Numbered from the stretch's first letter, positions 1-9,582 are shown. The stretch: 64,000 bases of DNA from Candidatus Bacteroides merdipullorum (GCA_019116045.1 DXCK01000036.1:20435-84434), one strand, 5' to 3'. Notes: generated from the sequence alone by a model not told the origin. Numbers and translations: made by a program.

Positions 1-42
1 TTTCTTTCCGACCAACATTCCGGGCAGGAAAGTGCACGATGG

Positions 43-1056
43 TCAGTCCGAAGGACTGTTCAGCAGGGCGCGGGCAGCTTCGATGAGGGTGTCGCGGCCC
101 TGGTCTTCGTCTTCGTCGGTCATGTCGAGCTTGATGTCGGGGTCGATGCCGAACTCGATGTGCTGCTGCTGGGCGTCGAGCATGGGGCTGGCAGAGAAGC
201 GCACGCCCCAGCCGTTGGGCAGTTCGGAGGAGAAAGGCAGGCCGGAGCCGCCGCCGGTCTTGTCGCCCAGCAAGGTGACTTGCGGCAGGCAGTTCATGGA
301 GTTGACGAAGTCGTTGGTCGCGCTGTACGCATGGCGGTTGGTCAGCACGACGACGGGTTTCTGCCAGCGCACGCCGTCGGGTGGGTCGAGGTAGACGGGT
401 TCGGGGTCGGAAAAGTCGGAGTGTCCGGGGCCGGTTTTGTGCTGGATGTAGCCCGTCAGCACCCGTTCGTTGGTGAAGCGGGCGGCGAGCTGCGAGGCGG
501 TGGTCAGGTTGCCGCCGCCGTTGTTGCGCACGTCGATGATGAGCCCGTTGCACACGGCCAGGTAGAGCAGCATCTCGTCCAGGTTACCATCCCCAATGCC
601 GGAGGAGAAATCGCCGTAGTACACGTATCCGATGTTGTCCTGGAGGATGGTATATTCCGCCCCGCCGCCGATGCGGTAGTCACGGCCCAGGTACTGCTCT
701 ACCAGCGCCTCGTCGAAGTTGCGCGGATAGTCGAGGTACCAGTCCCAGTAGCGGGCCGTGTTCCAGGCGGAATAGAGGTTGACATGTCCGTCTTTCAGCT
801 CGGCCAGCATATTGCCCAGCACTTCGAAGAGGGCGTCGTCGCCCATGTCGTCCGTAATCTGGACGCGGTATTGCTCGTAGATGGCATCCCAGTCGATGCC
901 TTTGTAGTCCAGGAAACAGTAGTGTTCGTCGATGAGCTTCCAGAGGGCTTCGAAATTGCCCGTGGGACTGTTGTCGTATTCGTCTTCGCGGATGCAGCCG
1001 CCCAACACGAGGGGCAGCGCACACATTATATATATATAGGAAAGCAATCGTTTCAT
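43..1056 (-). CDS. S41 family peptidase, lipoprotein
   Basis: ORF with lipoprotein signal (MKRLLSYIYIMCALPLVLGGC) and S41-like motifs (GLIIDVRNNGGGN, TNRHAYSATNDFVNSM, LLGDKTGGGSG). Confidence 0.85.
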   Translation of the reverse strand: MKRLLSYIYIMCALPLVLGGCIREDEYDNSPTGNFEALWKLIDEHYCFLDYKGIDWDAIYEQYRVQITDDMGDDALFEVLGNMLAELKDGHVNLYSAWNTARYWDWYLDYPRNFDEALVEQYLGRDYRIGGGAEYTILQDNIGYVYYGDFSSGIGDGNLDEMLLYLAVCNGLIIDVRNNGGGNLTTASQLAARFTNERVLTGYIQHKTGPGHSDFSDPEPVYLDPPDGVRWQKPVVVLTNRHAYSATNDFVNSMNCLPQVTLLGDKTGGGSGLPFSSELPNGWGVRFSASPMLDAQQQHIEFGIDPDIKLDMTDEDEDQGRDTLIEAARALLNSPSD

Positions 1057-1062
1057 ACGGCG

Positions 1063-1887
1063 TCAGCGGTTAGGGAGGAGGGAGAATTGTTTGACAAAAC
1101 CCACCATGAAGATGTGCCCGTAGGCGTGCGTCTCCAAGTGGTTGAGTTTAGATTGCCGGACATCCCACAGGTAGGTGAAGCGCATCTTGAGGCGCCCGGC
1201 GGGGAAGTCGAGCGAAAGGCGGTGCCGCCAGGAAGGAGCATTGTGCAGCGACGTAAACTTCACCACGCCTCCGGCATTGCCCAGCGAAAAGATTTCGTAG
1301 TACGACTGCCCGTAGTGGGGCGAGAAGGCCATGCCCAGCAGGGGTACGTCGAGCTGGTAGCGCAAGGTCAGGGGCACGCGCCGCACGCGGAAGTCCCACA
1401 CGGCGGCCACCGAAGCATCCAGCGCCACGGAGGCACGGGCCGAGGCGGGGTTGTTGCCGTTGCGCAGGTTCCACACGAAGCCGCCCGCCGCATCCACCAA
1501 TCCACCGGCCAGCAGGCGCAGGCCGCCCGCGCGGTAGAGGCGGTAGTGTAGGCCGTAGTTCCAGTTCACAAGGGCAGACAGCGTGTTGTTGTTGTCCACG
1601 TGGTTATGCGTGTAGTTGGCATAACCCTGGAAGAAGGCTTGACGCATCCATCGGCCGTCGCCCCACTTGGTCTGACGCAGGCTCTCGCGCGACAGACGGA
1701 ACTCCACGCCCCGGTATTCCTGGGGCGAGAGATAGGTGTCGTACATGTTCGCCCAACCCAAGCCGTACATCGTGGCCCGCTGGATGGGGCGGTCGGGCAC
1801 GGAGTCGGCCGTCCCCTCCCCCGGCACGGCGGCGGCCCGCACGAGCGGCAGGAGCAGTAACAGAAAGAATAATAGGTTTCGTTTCAT
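1063..1887 (-). CDS. DUF3316-like outer-membrane/secreted protein
   Basis: Signal peptide and beta-rich sequence; tightly packed between parC-like gene and S41 peptidase gene. Confidence 0.6.
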   Translation of the reverse strand: MKRNLLFFLLLLLPLVRAAAVPGEGTADSVPDRPIQRATMYGLGWANMYDTYLSPQEYRGVEFRLSRESLRQTKWGDGRWMRQAFFQGYANYTHNHVDNNNTLSALVNWNYGLHYRLYRAGGLRLLAGGLVDAAGGFVWNLRNGNNPASARASVALDASVAAVWDFRVRRVPLTLRYQLDVPLLGMAFSPHYGQSYYEIFSLGNAGGVVKFTSLHNAPSWRHRLSLDFPAGRLKMRFTYLWDVRQSKLNHLETHAYGHIFMVGFVKQFSLLPNR

Positions 1888-1898
1888 CAGTAGTCGGG

Positions 1899-4574
1899 TC
1901 AGAATAGTTTCATTTGTCCGGTCAGCTCGTCCAAGATGTCGCCCGGCGTTTTGTCCTTGTCGGGGTCCAGGTCTTCGGGCTCTTCTTCAGGTCCTGCCGA
2001 AGCCGGGTCGACAGGCTCCGGACGGCGCGTCGGCTCCAGTTCGTTCACCGTGTCGAGGGTGTAGGTGGTCAGACGTTTGCCCTTGGCCTTGAAGCCCTTG
2101 ACGGCGATGAAGTCGTCGGCCTCGATGACCAGGGGGTCGCGGAAGGCATCGTGCCCGCCGAACACCACCTCGAGGCGCGGATACGGCTCGTCGGTCAGCA
2201 GGATGAGGCGGTTCTTGCGGTTCTCGCCCAGGTAGTTCTGCTTGCGGGCCGTCGCCTCCAGGCAGAAACGCTTGATGTAGGGGTAGTTCTGCTGGTCGGC
2301 GTCGTAGAGCACGGCGGTCCACACCTTCCCGGAGTCGAACTTCTCCAGCAGGCGGATGTCCGGCTCGTAATGGTTGGCCAGGTCGAAGTTGGTGGTATAG
2401 AAGTCGCCGCTTTCCAAGATGACCAGGATGCGGTCGTCGGTCTGAAACTCGCCCACGTATTCACCCCGTCCGTCGTAGTTCAGACGCAGCACGTCGCGGT
2501 CGAACCACACCTTGCGGCCCCCGAGCGTAGAAGCCCCGCGCTGCTTCAGCACAATCTTGTGCACCGGCAGGCGGGTCAGGATGTTGCCGATGGCTTGCCG
2601 GCCCTTGATGGCCAGTTGGCTGAAGTCTTCTTCAAACACTATCTTGCGCACCCTGGGGTTCGGTTTGAGGGTGACTTTGATGACTTCGGCCTCGCCGTTG
2701 GGATTGGCGCTGAAGTAGAGAATGCGCGAATCGGGCTTGCCTTGGGTGACGTCGTACTCGCGGTCGCGTACGACGCCGGTGACGAAAAATCGCTTGTAGA
2801 AACACGTGCCGTCCTTGCCGTCGCGGTACGCCACGTTATAGATGGTGCGCTTGTCGTTTTTCTTGAAGACGTTGACGTAAAGGATGTTCTTGCCCACGAA
2901 CTTCTTGTCGGCCACGGGCGTCACCAGGTAACGGCCGTCGCGGTAGAAGATGATGATGTCGTCGATGGGCGAGCAGTTGGCCACGAACTCGTCTTTCTTC
3001 AGCCCCGTGCCGATGAAACCCTCCTCGCGGTTGATGTAGAGTTTTTCGTTGGCCTCGATGACCTTGGTGGCCTCAATGACATCGAAGCTGCGCAGCTCGG
3101 TGCGGCGGGGGAAGTTCTTGCCGTATTTCTCGCGGAGCATCCGGAACCAGTCGACGGTGTATTCGACGAGGTTGGCCAGGTGGCGGTCGGTCTCGGCCAC
3201 GTCGGCCTTCATGCGGGCAATCTGCTCTTCGGCCTTGTCGCTGTTGAACTTGAGGATGCGGGCCATCTTTATCTCCATCAGGCGCAGGATGTCGTCCTTG
3301 GTCACTTCGCGGATGAACGAGGGGTAGTAGGGCGTCAGCCGCAGGTCGATGTGCTCGCAGGCGGCATCCATCGACTTGGCCTGCTCGAACTCGGCGTCCT
3401 TGTATATCCTTTCTTCGATGAATATCTTCTCGAGCGAGGCGAAGTGCAGCGCTTCCATCACTTCGGCGCGGTGAATCTCCAGCTCGCGTTGCAGGAGGTG
3501 TTTCGTGTTGTCCACCGACTTGCGCAAGACGTCGCTCACCGTCAGGAAGTGCGGCTTCTGGTCATCAATGACGCAGCAGTTGGGCGAGATGTTCACTTCG
3601 CAGTCCGTGAAGGCATAGAGGGCGTCGATGGTCTTGTCCGACGACACGCCGGGGGCGAGGTGGACGAGTATCTCGACGCTGCCGGACGTCAAGTCTTCTA
3701 CCTTCCGTATCTTTATTTTCCCCTTCTCGCTGGCCTTGACGATGGAGTCGCACACGCCGGCCACGGTCTTCCCGTAGGGTATTTCGCGAATGGCGAGCGT
3801 CTTGTTGTCCACCTTTTCTATCTTGGAGCGGACGCGCACGGAACCGCCGCGCTCGCCGTCGTTGTACTTGGACACGTCGATGCTGCCGCCCGTCTGGAAG
3901 TCGGGATAGAGGGCGAAAGGTTCGTCGTGCAGGTAGGCGACGGCAGCGTCGCACAGCTCGTTGAAGTTGTGCGGCAGTATCTTCGAGGAGAGGCCGACGG
4001 CAATGCCCTCGACGCCCTGTGCCAAAAGCAGGGGAAACTTGACGGGCAGGGTGACGGGCTCGCGGTTGCGGCCGTCGTACGACTGCTTCCACTCGGTGGT
4101 CTTGGGGTTAAAGACAACGTCGAGGGCGAACTTCGTCAGGCGCGCCTCGATGTATCGGGCAGCCGCCGCATCGTCGCCGGTCAGGATGTTGCCCCAGTTC
4201 CCCTGGCAGTCGATGAGCAAGTCTTTCTGCCCCAACTGCACCAGGGCGTCCTTGATGGAGGCGTCCCCGTGGGGGTGGAACTTCATGGCTTCGCCCACGA
4301 TGTTGGCCACTTTGTTGTAGCGCCCGTCTTCCATGCGGCGCATGGTGTGCAGGATGCGCCGCTGCACGGGCTTCAGTCCGTCCATGATGTGGGGCACCGC
4401 ACGCTCCAGGATGACGTAGGAGGCGTAGTCCAGGAACCAGTTCTGGTACATGCCGTTCAGCCGGTGGCGCACCTCGCCGTCGCCGATGTCTGCCGGTTTA
4501 TAGTCCGTATGCTCGCCCTCTTCGTCTGCCCGGGGCCATGTCTTCTCGATGTCGTCTTTGGAATCTTCGCTCAT
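1899..4574 (-). CDS. parC: DNA topoisomerase IV / gyrase subunit A family protein (ParC-like)
   Basis: 891 aa; typical GyrA/ParC motifs (DYASYVILERAVPHIMDGLKPVQRRILHTM, AARYIEARLTKFA). Confidence 0.88.
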   Translation of the reverse strand: MSEDSKDDIEKTWPRADEEGEHTDYKPADIGDGEVRHRLNGMYQNWFLDYASYVILERAVPHIMDGLKPVQRRILHTMRRMEDGRYNKVANIVGEAMKFHPHGDASIKDALVQLGQKDLLIDCQGNWGNILTGDDAAAARYIEARLTKFALDVVFNPKTTEWKQSYDGRNREPVTLPVKFPLLLAQGVEGIAVGLSSKILPHNFNELCDAAVAYLHDEPFALYPDFQTGGSIDVSKYNDGERGGSVRVRSKIEKVDNKTLAIREIPYGKTVAGVCDSIVKASEKGKIKIRKVEDLTSGSVEILVHLAPGVSSDKTIDALYAFTDCEVNISPNCCVIDDQKPHFLTVSDVLRKSVDNTKHLLQRELEIHRAEVMEALHFASLEKIFIEERIYKDAEFEQAKSMDAACEHIDLRLTPYYPSFIREVTKDDILRLMEIKMARILKFNSDKAEEQIARMKADVAETDRHLANLVEYTVDWFRMLREKYGKNFPRRTELRSFDVIEATKVIEANEKLYINREEGFIGTGLKKDEFVANCSPIDDIIIFYRDGRYLVTPVADKKFVGKNILYVNVFKKNDKRTIYNVAYRDGKDGTCFYKRFFVTGVVRDREYDVTQGKPDSRILYFSANPNGEAEVIKVTLKPNPRVRKIVFEEDFSQLAIKGRQAIGNILTRLPVHKIVLKQRGASTLGGRKVWFDRDVLRLNYDGRGEYVGEFQTDDRILVILESGDFYTTNFDLANHYEPDIRLLEKFDSGKVWTAVLYDADQQNYPYIKRFCLEATARKQNYLGENRKNRLILLTDEPYPRLEVVFGGHDAFRDPLVIEADDFIAVKGFKAKGKRLTTYTLDTVNELEPTRRPEPVDPASAGPEEEPEDLDPDKDKTPGDILDELTGQMKLF

Positions 4575-4700
4575 ATCTTTTCGTCAGGGGAATCGGTGTA
4601 AAAACGGCCGCCGGCTGAGATGCCGCGACCGCAGGCAAATGTACGAAAATCCCTCGAAATAGGGAAAAAATAGGCCGACAAAAAAATAAAGCCACACTTA

Positions 4701-4733
4701 TTTGGAAGGAATGAAGTTTTTTGTGTACCTTTG
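4701..4733 (+). promoter_or_regulatory. Bacteroidales-type promoter of tRNA-Pro
   Basis: -33 TTTG at 4701-4704 and -7 TACCTTTG at 4726-4733, 21 nt spacing. Confidence 0.7.
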
Positions 4734-4762
4734 CGCCGTCAAAACGAAACGAGACAAAGCAT

Positions 4763-4838
4763 CGGAATGTAGCGCAGTTGGTAGCGCACTACGTTCGGGA
4801 CGTAGGGGTCGGGCGTTCGAGTCGCCTCATTCCGACCA
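4763..4838 (+). tRNA. tRNA-Pro (anticodon CGG), CCA encoded
   Basis: Acceptor stem CGGAATG/CATTCCG, anticodon stem CTACG-TTCGGGA-CGTAG, T-loop GTTCGAGTC, 3' ACCA. Confidence 0.93.
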
Positions 4839-4850
4839 AGCTGACAGGAC

Positions 4851-4884
4851 AAGCCACTGCACCCCGCAGCGGCTTGTTTCGTTT
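4851..4884 (+). terminator. Candidate intrinsic terminator downstream of tRNA-Pro
   Basis: AAGCCACTGC-ACCCC-GCAGCGGCTT hairpin followed by GTTTCGTTT. Confidence 0.55.
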
Positions 4885-4980
4885 ATGCCCCGCGCCTGCG
4901 ACGGGCAACGGCCGCGCTCCTTGCGAACAGTAGCCGCCCCCGTAGCGGACAAGAGACTTCACACCTTAATACCAGATTGT

Positions 4981-6201
4981 ATGACACCTACCTACGCACC
5001 CTTCGCCCACCCGCTCTACGTCATGCCCAAGCCCGCCGGCCCGATGTGCAACCTGGCCTGCGAGTACTGCTATTACCTGGAGAAAAACCAACTCTACTCC
5101 GAATCGCCCCAACGCGTGATGAGCGACGAACTGCTGGAAAAGTTTATCAAAGAGTACATCCAGGCCCAAACCCTGCCGTCGGTCCTGTTCACCTGGCACG
5201 GGGGCGAAGCGCTGATGCGCCCCCTCTCCTTCTACAAGAGAGCCGTCGAACTGCAGCGGCGTTACGCCGGCGGACGCACCATCGACAACTGCATCCAGAC
5301 CAACGGAACGCTGCTGACCGACGAGTGGTGCCAGTTCTTCCGCGAAAACAACTGGCTGGTAGGCATCTCGATAGACGGGCCGCAGGAGTTTCACGACGAA
5401 TACCGCCGCAACCGCCAGGGACGCCCCTCGTTCGTCAAAGTGATGCACGGCATCGGACTGCTGAAGAAGCACGGCGTGGAGTGGAACGCGATGGCCGTCG
5501 TCAACGACTTCAACGCCAACTACCCGCGCGAGTTCTACCACTTCTTCCGACAGATAGGCTGCCACTACCTGCAATTCGCCCCCATCGTCGAGCGCATCCT
5601 GCCCCATGCCGACGGCCGGCAACTGGCCTCTGCCGACGACGGGAGCGACGCGCGCCTGGCCCCGTTCTCCGTCTCGCCCCAGCAGTGGGGCACGTTCCTC
5701 TGCACCCTGTTCGACGAGTGGGTCAAGAAAGACGTCGGCACGATATTCGTCCAGCTCTTCGACTCGACCCTGGCCAACTGGGTGGGCGAGCAGCCCGGCG
5801 TCTGCACCCTGGCACCCACGTGCGGGCACGCCGGAGTGATGGAGTTCAACGGCGACGTCTACGCCTGCGACCACTTCGTCTTCCCCGAATACCGCCTGGG
5901 AAACATCTACACACACAGTCTCGTGGAAATGATGTACGGCGAACGGCAACTGAAGTTCGGGCAAGCCAAGCACGACAGCCTGCCCCGCCAGTGCCGCCAG
6001 TGCCCCTGGCTCTTCGCCTGCAACGGCGAATGTCCCAAGAACCGCTTCTGCCACACGGCCGACGGCGAACCGGGACTGAACTACTTGTGCGAGGGATACC
6101 GCATGTTCTTCGCCCACGTCGCCCCCTACATGGACTTCATGAAGCGCGAGCTGCTGGCCGGACGCGCCCCGGCTAATGTGATGAAGGCGGATATCCGGTG
6201 A
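4981..6201 (+). CDS. Anaerobic sulfatase-maturating enzyme family radical SAM/SPASM protein
   Basis: KPAGPMCNLACEYCYYLEK radical SAM CxxxCxxC motif; C-terminal Cys-rich SPASM (CDHFVFPEYRLGNI, CRQCPWLFACNGECPKNRF). ORF track extends to 4702 but passes through the tRNA; start at 4981 preferred. Confidence 0.88.
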   Translation: MTPTYAPFAHPLYVMPKPAGPMCNLACEYCYYLEKNQLYSESPQRVMSDELLEKFIKEYIQAQTLPSVLFTWHGGEALMRPLSFYKRAVELQRRYAGGRTIDNCIQTNGTLLTDEWCQFFRENNWLVGISIDGPQEFHDEYRRNRQGRPSFVKVMHGIGLLKKHGVEWNAMAVVNDFNANYPREFYHFFRQIGCHYLQFAPIVERILPHADGRQLASADDGSDARLAPFSVSPQQWGTFLCTLFDEWVKKDVGTIFVQLFDSTLANWVGEQPGVCTLAPTCGHAGVMEFNGDVYACDHFVFPEYRLGNIYTHSLVEMMYGERQLKFGQAKHDSLPRQCRQCPWLFACNGECPKNRFCHTADGEPGLNYLCEGYRMFFAHVAPYMDFMKRELLAGRAPANVMKADIR

Positions 6202-6316
6202 CAAGTTGCGAGCTACGAGCTACAAGCTACGAGCTACGAGTAGAAGAAAAGGAACATGCACAAGACCGGCATTCGCTTTCCCTGCACTCGTAGCTCGTAG
6301 CTTGTAGCTCGTAACT
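6201..6316. repeat. Inverted array of 7-nt units (CGAGCTA/CAAGCTA), mirror-symmetric
   Basis: Left arm 6201-6243 and right arm 6287-6316 share a complementary 26-nt core ACGAGCTACAAGCTACGAGCTACGAG. Confidence 0.9.
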
Positions 6317-7619
6317 AAACCAAATAGAACACCGCCAGCAGGCACACGTTCACCCCAATCACCACGCCAAACCCCGCCAACAACGGACGGCGCAACGCAC
6401 TGCCCCGCCCGGCGAAAAACAGCGCATAACACAAGTTCACAGCGATGTTGCTCACGATGGCTTGCAGGCTGCACGCCGCAATCAGCTTCACAGAGATGCC
6501 GCCCGTGCCCTGCACCAAGTTCAGGATGAACGGGGTGATGTCGCTCACGCCCGAGACGAAAGACAACGCCGTCAGCCCACCCCGCCCGGCATACACCAGC
6601 GTGTAGTGCGTCAACAGCGTAAACACCACGAACAGCAGGGCGAAGATGAGCGCCACCTTAAACTCCAGCGGGTTGCCCGTGTCGTCCTCGGCGGGCTCCG
6701 CCCCCGGCGTGGCCATCCGCCGGCGGTGCAGCCACCACGCCACGCCCGCCGCCACCAGCGCCATCGCCAGCAGGTAGGGATAGATGACCTCCAGCGCCTC
6801 CAAGCTGAAGATACCTATCAGGATAAGGAACCTCAGAAACATCATGCTGACCGCTAACAGCATGGCAGCGGCATACTCCGGAGCCTCGGCAGCCACCGCC
6901 GTGCGGCTTTTGCGCGCCAGCACGGATATGGTGGCGGTGCTGCTGTACAGCCCGCCCACGATGCCCGACACCAGGATGCCCGACTCGCGGAAGACGTAGC
7001 GGCGCAGCAGGTAAGACAGGTAAGAGATGCCCGACACGACCACCGTGGCCAGCCACACGTTGTAGGGCGTCAGGTTGATGCCCGCCACCAGCGTCTTGTC
7101 TGGGAGCATGGGCAGGATAATCCCACTGATGGCAAGAAACTTGGCCAGCGTAATCATCTCGTCGTTCTTCATGCGTTGCGCCAGCTCGGTAAAGGTGTGC
7201 TTCAGCTCGGTCAGCAGCAGCACGACCACCACCACGAGGACGTAGAACCACGAGGGCTGGGTGCAGACGATGGGCGCCAGGCAGTAGGTGATGAGGGCGA
7301 TGATGATGGTGGTCACTCCGAACACGTGGTAGCGCGTCTGCTTCACGTAGTAGTTCAGCGCCAGCAGCAGTCCCAGCACCGCGCCGCCGCCCAGAAAGAG
7401 GCGGTAGTCCGTCGGGTCGAGGATGTAGAGCAAGTAGCCCAGGATGCCGATGAACGTAAAGGTACGGTCGGTGCCAAACAGTGTGGTCTCGCCTTCGCGC
7501 TTCAGGCTGATGCGCCGTTGCGAAAGGCCGATGAGCAGGGAAAAGAGTGTCACCAGCACGAAAGTGACGAACTCCTGTGGCAAGTATGCGTAGATTCTTT
7601 CCATTTCTCGAGTAGACAA
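6315..7619 (-). CDS. MgtC/SapB-DUF4010 family integral membrane protein
   Basis: Many TM segments; N-terminal MgtC-like (LIGLSQRRISLKREGETTLFGTDRTFTFIGILGYLLY). Confidence 0.8.
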   Translation of the reverse strand: MSTREMERIYAYLPQEFVTFVLVTLFSLLIGLSQRRISLKREGETTLFGTDRTFTFIGILGYLLYILDPTDYRLFLGGGAVLGLLLALNYYVKQTRYHVFGVTTIIIALITYCLAPIVCTQPSWFYVLVVVVVLLLTELKHTFTELAQRMKNDEMITLAKFLAISGIILPMLPDKTLVAGINLTPYNVWLATVVVSGISYLSYLLRRYVFRESGILVSGIVGGLYSSTATISVLARKSRTAVAAEAPEYAAAMLLAVSMMFLRFLILIGIFSLEALEVIYPYLLAMALVAAGVAWWLHRRRMATPGAEPAEDDTGNPLEFKVALIFALLFVVFTLLTHYTLVYAGRGGLTALSFVSGVSDITPFILNLVQGTGGISVKLIAACSLQAIVSNIAVNLCYALFFAGRGSALRRPLLAGFGVVIGVNVCLLAVFYLV

Positions 7620-7622
7620 AAG

Positions 7623-7913
7623 AGTTAGTTAACGAGGGGACGAGTGGACGAGTGGACAAGGGAGAGTGGACAAGTTAACAAGTTGACGAGTTGACGAGGC
7701 GTTGGAGACGAGAGGACGAGGCGTTGGAAACGAGTTGACAAGGAGAAAGAGACGAGTTGACGAGGCTTTGAAAGCGAATTGACACGGTGGCGGACAAACG
7801 AAGCGGCGAATACGCCCTTGTTGCCTGACGCCTTGTCAACTTGTCAACTCTCCCTTGTCCACTCGTCCCCTCTCCCTTGTCCACTCGTCCACTTGTCACC
7901 TTGTCAACTCCCT
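7623..7913. repeat. Inverted array of 8-nt-like units (GACAAGTT/GACGAGTG)
   Basis: Left arm 7623-7750 repeats gacgagtg/gacaagtt words; right arm 7815-7913 is their reverse complement (cttgtcaacttgtcaactctcccttgtccactcgtcc). Confidence 0.88.
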
Positions 7914-8396
7914 GCCCGGTGCGCCATCTCCCCACGTGCGGTAAGGATGCTGCATCAGTTGGGCGTTGTAGTAACGCCGGTCGCCGGTCACCTCGCGGCC
8001 CAGGAAGGGGGGGCGTTCGAACGGTTCGGCGGGGTCGGACAGCTCGACTTCGGCCACCACCAGGCCTTCGTTCTCGCCGTGAAACTCGTCGACCTCGAAC
8101 GTGTGTCCGCCCCACGGCACCAGGTGGCGCGTCTTGTCGATGACGCCGCCCAGGCAGAGGCGCATCAGGTCGGAGGCGTCGGCGGGGTCAATCTCCTTCT
8201 CCCACTCGTAGCGGCTCAGGCCGCCGTCTGTCGAGGGGCCTTTGATGGTGAGGTAGCCCCGCCCGTCGCGCAGGCGGACGCGGACGGTTCGCCCGCCCGA
8301 GGCGCAGATGTAGCCTTGGGCGATGCGGCTGGACGAGGCCACGAGCGACCGCCAGTCGCCGTCGACCAGGAACTTGCGTTCAATCTCCTGCGGCAT
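7896..8396 (-). CDS. CYTH domain protein
   Basis: N-terminal EIERKFLV (ExExK signature) and CYTH-like strand pattern. Confidence 0.85.
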   Translation of the reverse strand: MPQEIERKFLVDGDWRSLVASSSRIAQGYICASGGRTVRVRLRDGRGYLTIKGPSTDGGLSRYEWEKEIDPADASDLMRLCLGGVIDKTRHLVPWGGHTFEVDEFHGENEGLVVAEVELSDPAEPFERPPFLGREVTGDRRYYNAQLMQHPYRTWGDGAPGRELTR

Positions 8397-8401
8397 GGTG
8401 T

Positions 8402-8539
8402 TCAGGCCCAGACGGTGTAGGCCACGAATGAGAGGATGACGAGCACGACGGCCACGATGGTGATGGCGCGCATCACTTTTTTTCCTTGTTCTTCTTCACG
8501 TTGCGTGTGTGTCACGCGGTTTCTATTGCTTCTTCCCAT
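8402..8539 (-). CDS. 45-aa single-TM microprotein upstream of CYTH gene
   Basis: MGRSNRNRVTHTQREEEQGKKVMRAITIVAVVLVILSFVAYTVWA, ends 5 nt before CYTH start, same strand. Confidence 0.6.
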   Translation of the reverse strand: MGRSNRNRVTHTQREEEQGKKVMRAITIVAVVLVILSFVAYTVWA

Positions 8540-8631
8540 GGTGTTTAGTTTTAGTTTATTGTTCAACGGAAAGCAAAGTAAGGGGAATTTCCGGAAGATT
8601 CCAAGCAAAAGGGGAAGAAATTTGCGAGAAG

Positions 8632-9531
8632 TCAGTTCAGGCTGTACTCCGAGGGTGCCTGCCCGGTGTATTTCTGGAACACGAGGTTGAAGCGGGCGAT
8701 GCTGTCGAAGCCCAGTTGCCGGGCCACTTGCGCGGGCGTGTTCGCCCCGGTCTGCAAGAGTCGTTTGGCCATCTCCAGGCGGCGCAGTTGGAAGTATTCG
8801 GCCAGGTTCTGCCCCGTCTCGAAGTGCAGCAGGTCGCCGAAGTAAGCCTCGCTCAGCCCCAGCAGGCGGGCACAGTCGGCCGCGGCCGGCATCCGCCCTC
8901 CCGCCATGCGCCCGGCGCCGATGTAGTCGTCGGCCCAGCGCTCCAGTTGTGCCAGCAGACGCTTGTTCTTGTCCTCGCGGGTGATGAACTGGCGTTCGTA
9001 ATAGCGCGTGCAATAGTCCAGCAGCAGCTCGATGAGCCGGGAGAGCAGCGTGCGGCTGTGGCCGTCGATGGCATGGTGCAGCTCCTCGTCGATGTCGTCG
9101 AAGTAGTGGCGCACGCGCTCCGTCTCGCGCTGCGACAGGTGCAGGGCCTCTTCCTGGCGGTAGTGGAAAAAGGTGTATTGGTCGATGTGCCGGCACAGCG
9201 CGGTGCTGAGCAGCAGCATCGGGTCGAAGGCCAGCAGCAGTCCGCGCGGGGGCAGGGTGTTTTCCTTGCTCATGCGGAACGCCTCGCCGGGGGTGAGGAA
9301 CACCATTGTGGCGTAGGCAAAGTCGTAGTAACGGCGCCCGCAGCAGTCGCCGCATCCGGCGCTGTCTTCTATCAGCAAGATGGCGTAGAAGTCAAACTTC
9401 ACCGCCTGCTGTCCCAGCCCGGGATTCTCCAGGTTGATGACGGCGGCCTGCGGGTGCCACGTCTTGCTGCCCAGGCAGCGGTTGCACTCGCACACAGTCT
9501 TTATGTCCAGCACATTTTCCTTTTTCTTCAT
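8632..9531 (-). CDS. AraC family transcriptional regulator
   Basis: C-terminal AraC HTH (ADCARLLGLSEAYFGDLLHFETGQNLAEYFQLRRLEMAKRLL...VARQLGFDSIARFNLVFQKYTGQAPSEY); start MKKKENVLD preferred. Confidence 0.88.
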   Translation of the reverse strand: MKKKENVLDIKTVCECNRCLGSKTWHPQAAVINLENPGLGQQAVKFDFYAILLIEDSAGCGDCCGRRYYDFAYATMVFLTPGEAFRMSKENTLPPRGLLLAFDPMLLLSTALCRHIDQYTFFHYRQEEALHLSQRETERVRHYFDDIDEELHHAIDGHSRTLLSRLIELLLDYCTRYYERQFITREDKNKRLLAQLERWADDYIGAGRMAGGRMPAAADCARLLGLSEAYFGDLLHFETGQNLAEYFQLRRLEMAKRLLQTGANTPAQVARQLGFDSIARFNLVFQKYTGQAPSEYSLN

Positions 9532-9574
9532 ATCGGCTCGATTTCCCGCAGGGGGACTGATGGTTTTCTGGTGG

Positions 9575-9582
9575 CAAAGATA
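9575..9582 (-). promoter_or_regulatory. -7 box (TATCTTTG) for araC-type gene
   Basis: CAAAGATA on + strand 44 nt upstream of start. Confidence 0.5.

Noticed and set aside
1914-4601. 895-aa plus-strand ORF antisense to the ParC-like gene
   Set aside because: Long antisense ORFs are expected in GC-rich genes with strong third-position bias; the product has no recognisable domain, and the sense frame is clearly topoisomerase.
4702-4980. N-terminal 93-aa extension of the radical SAM ORF
   Set aside because: It would translate through the tRNA-Pro and its terminator; start at 4981 is consistent with family N-terminus.
4763-6201. tRNA as integration site of a genomic island
   Set aside because: No integrase or duplicated tRNA 3' end found nearby; the following gene is an ordinary radical SAM protein after a terminator.
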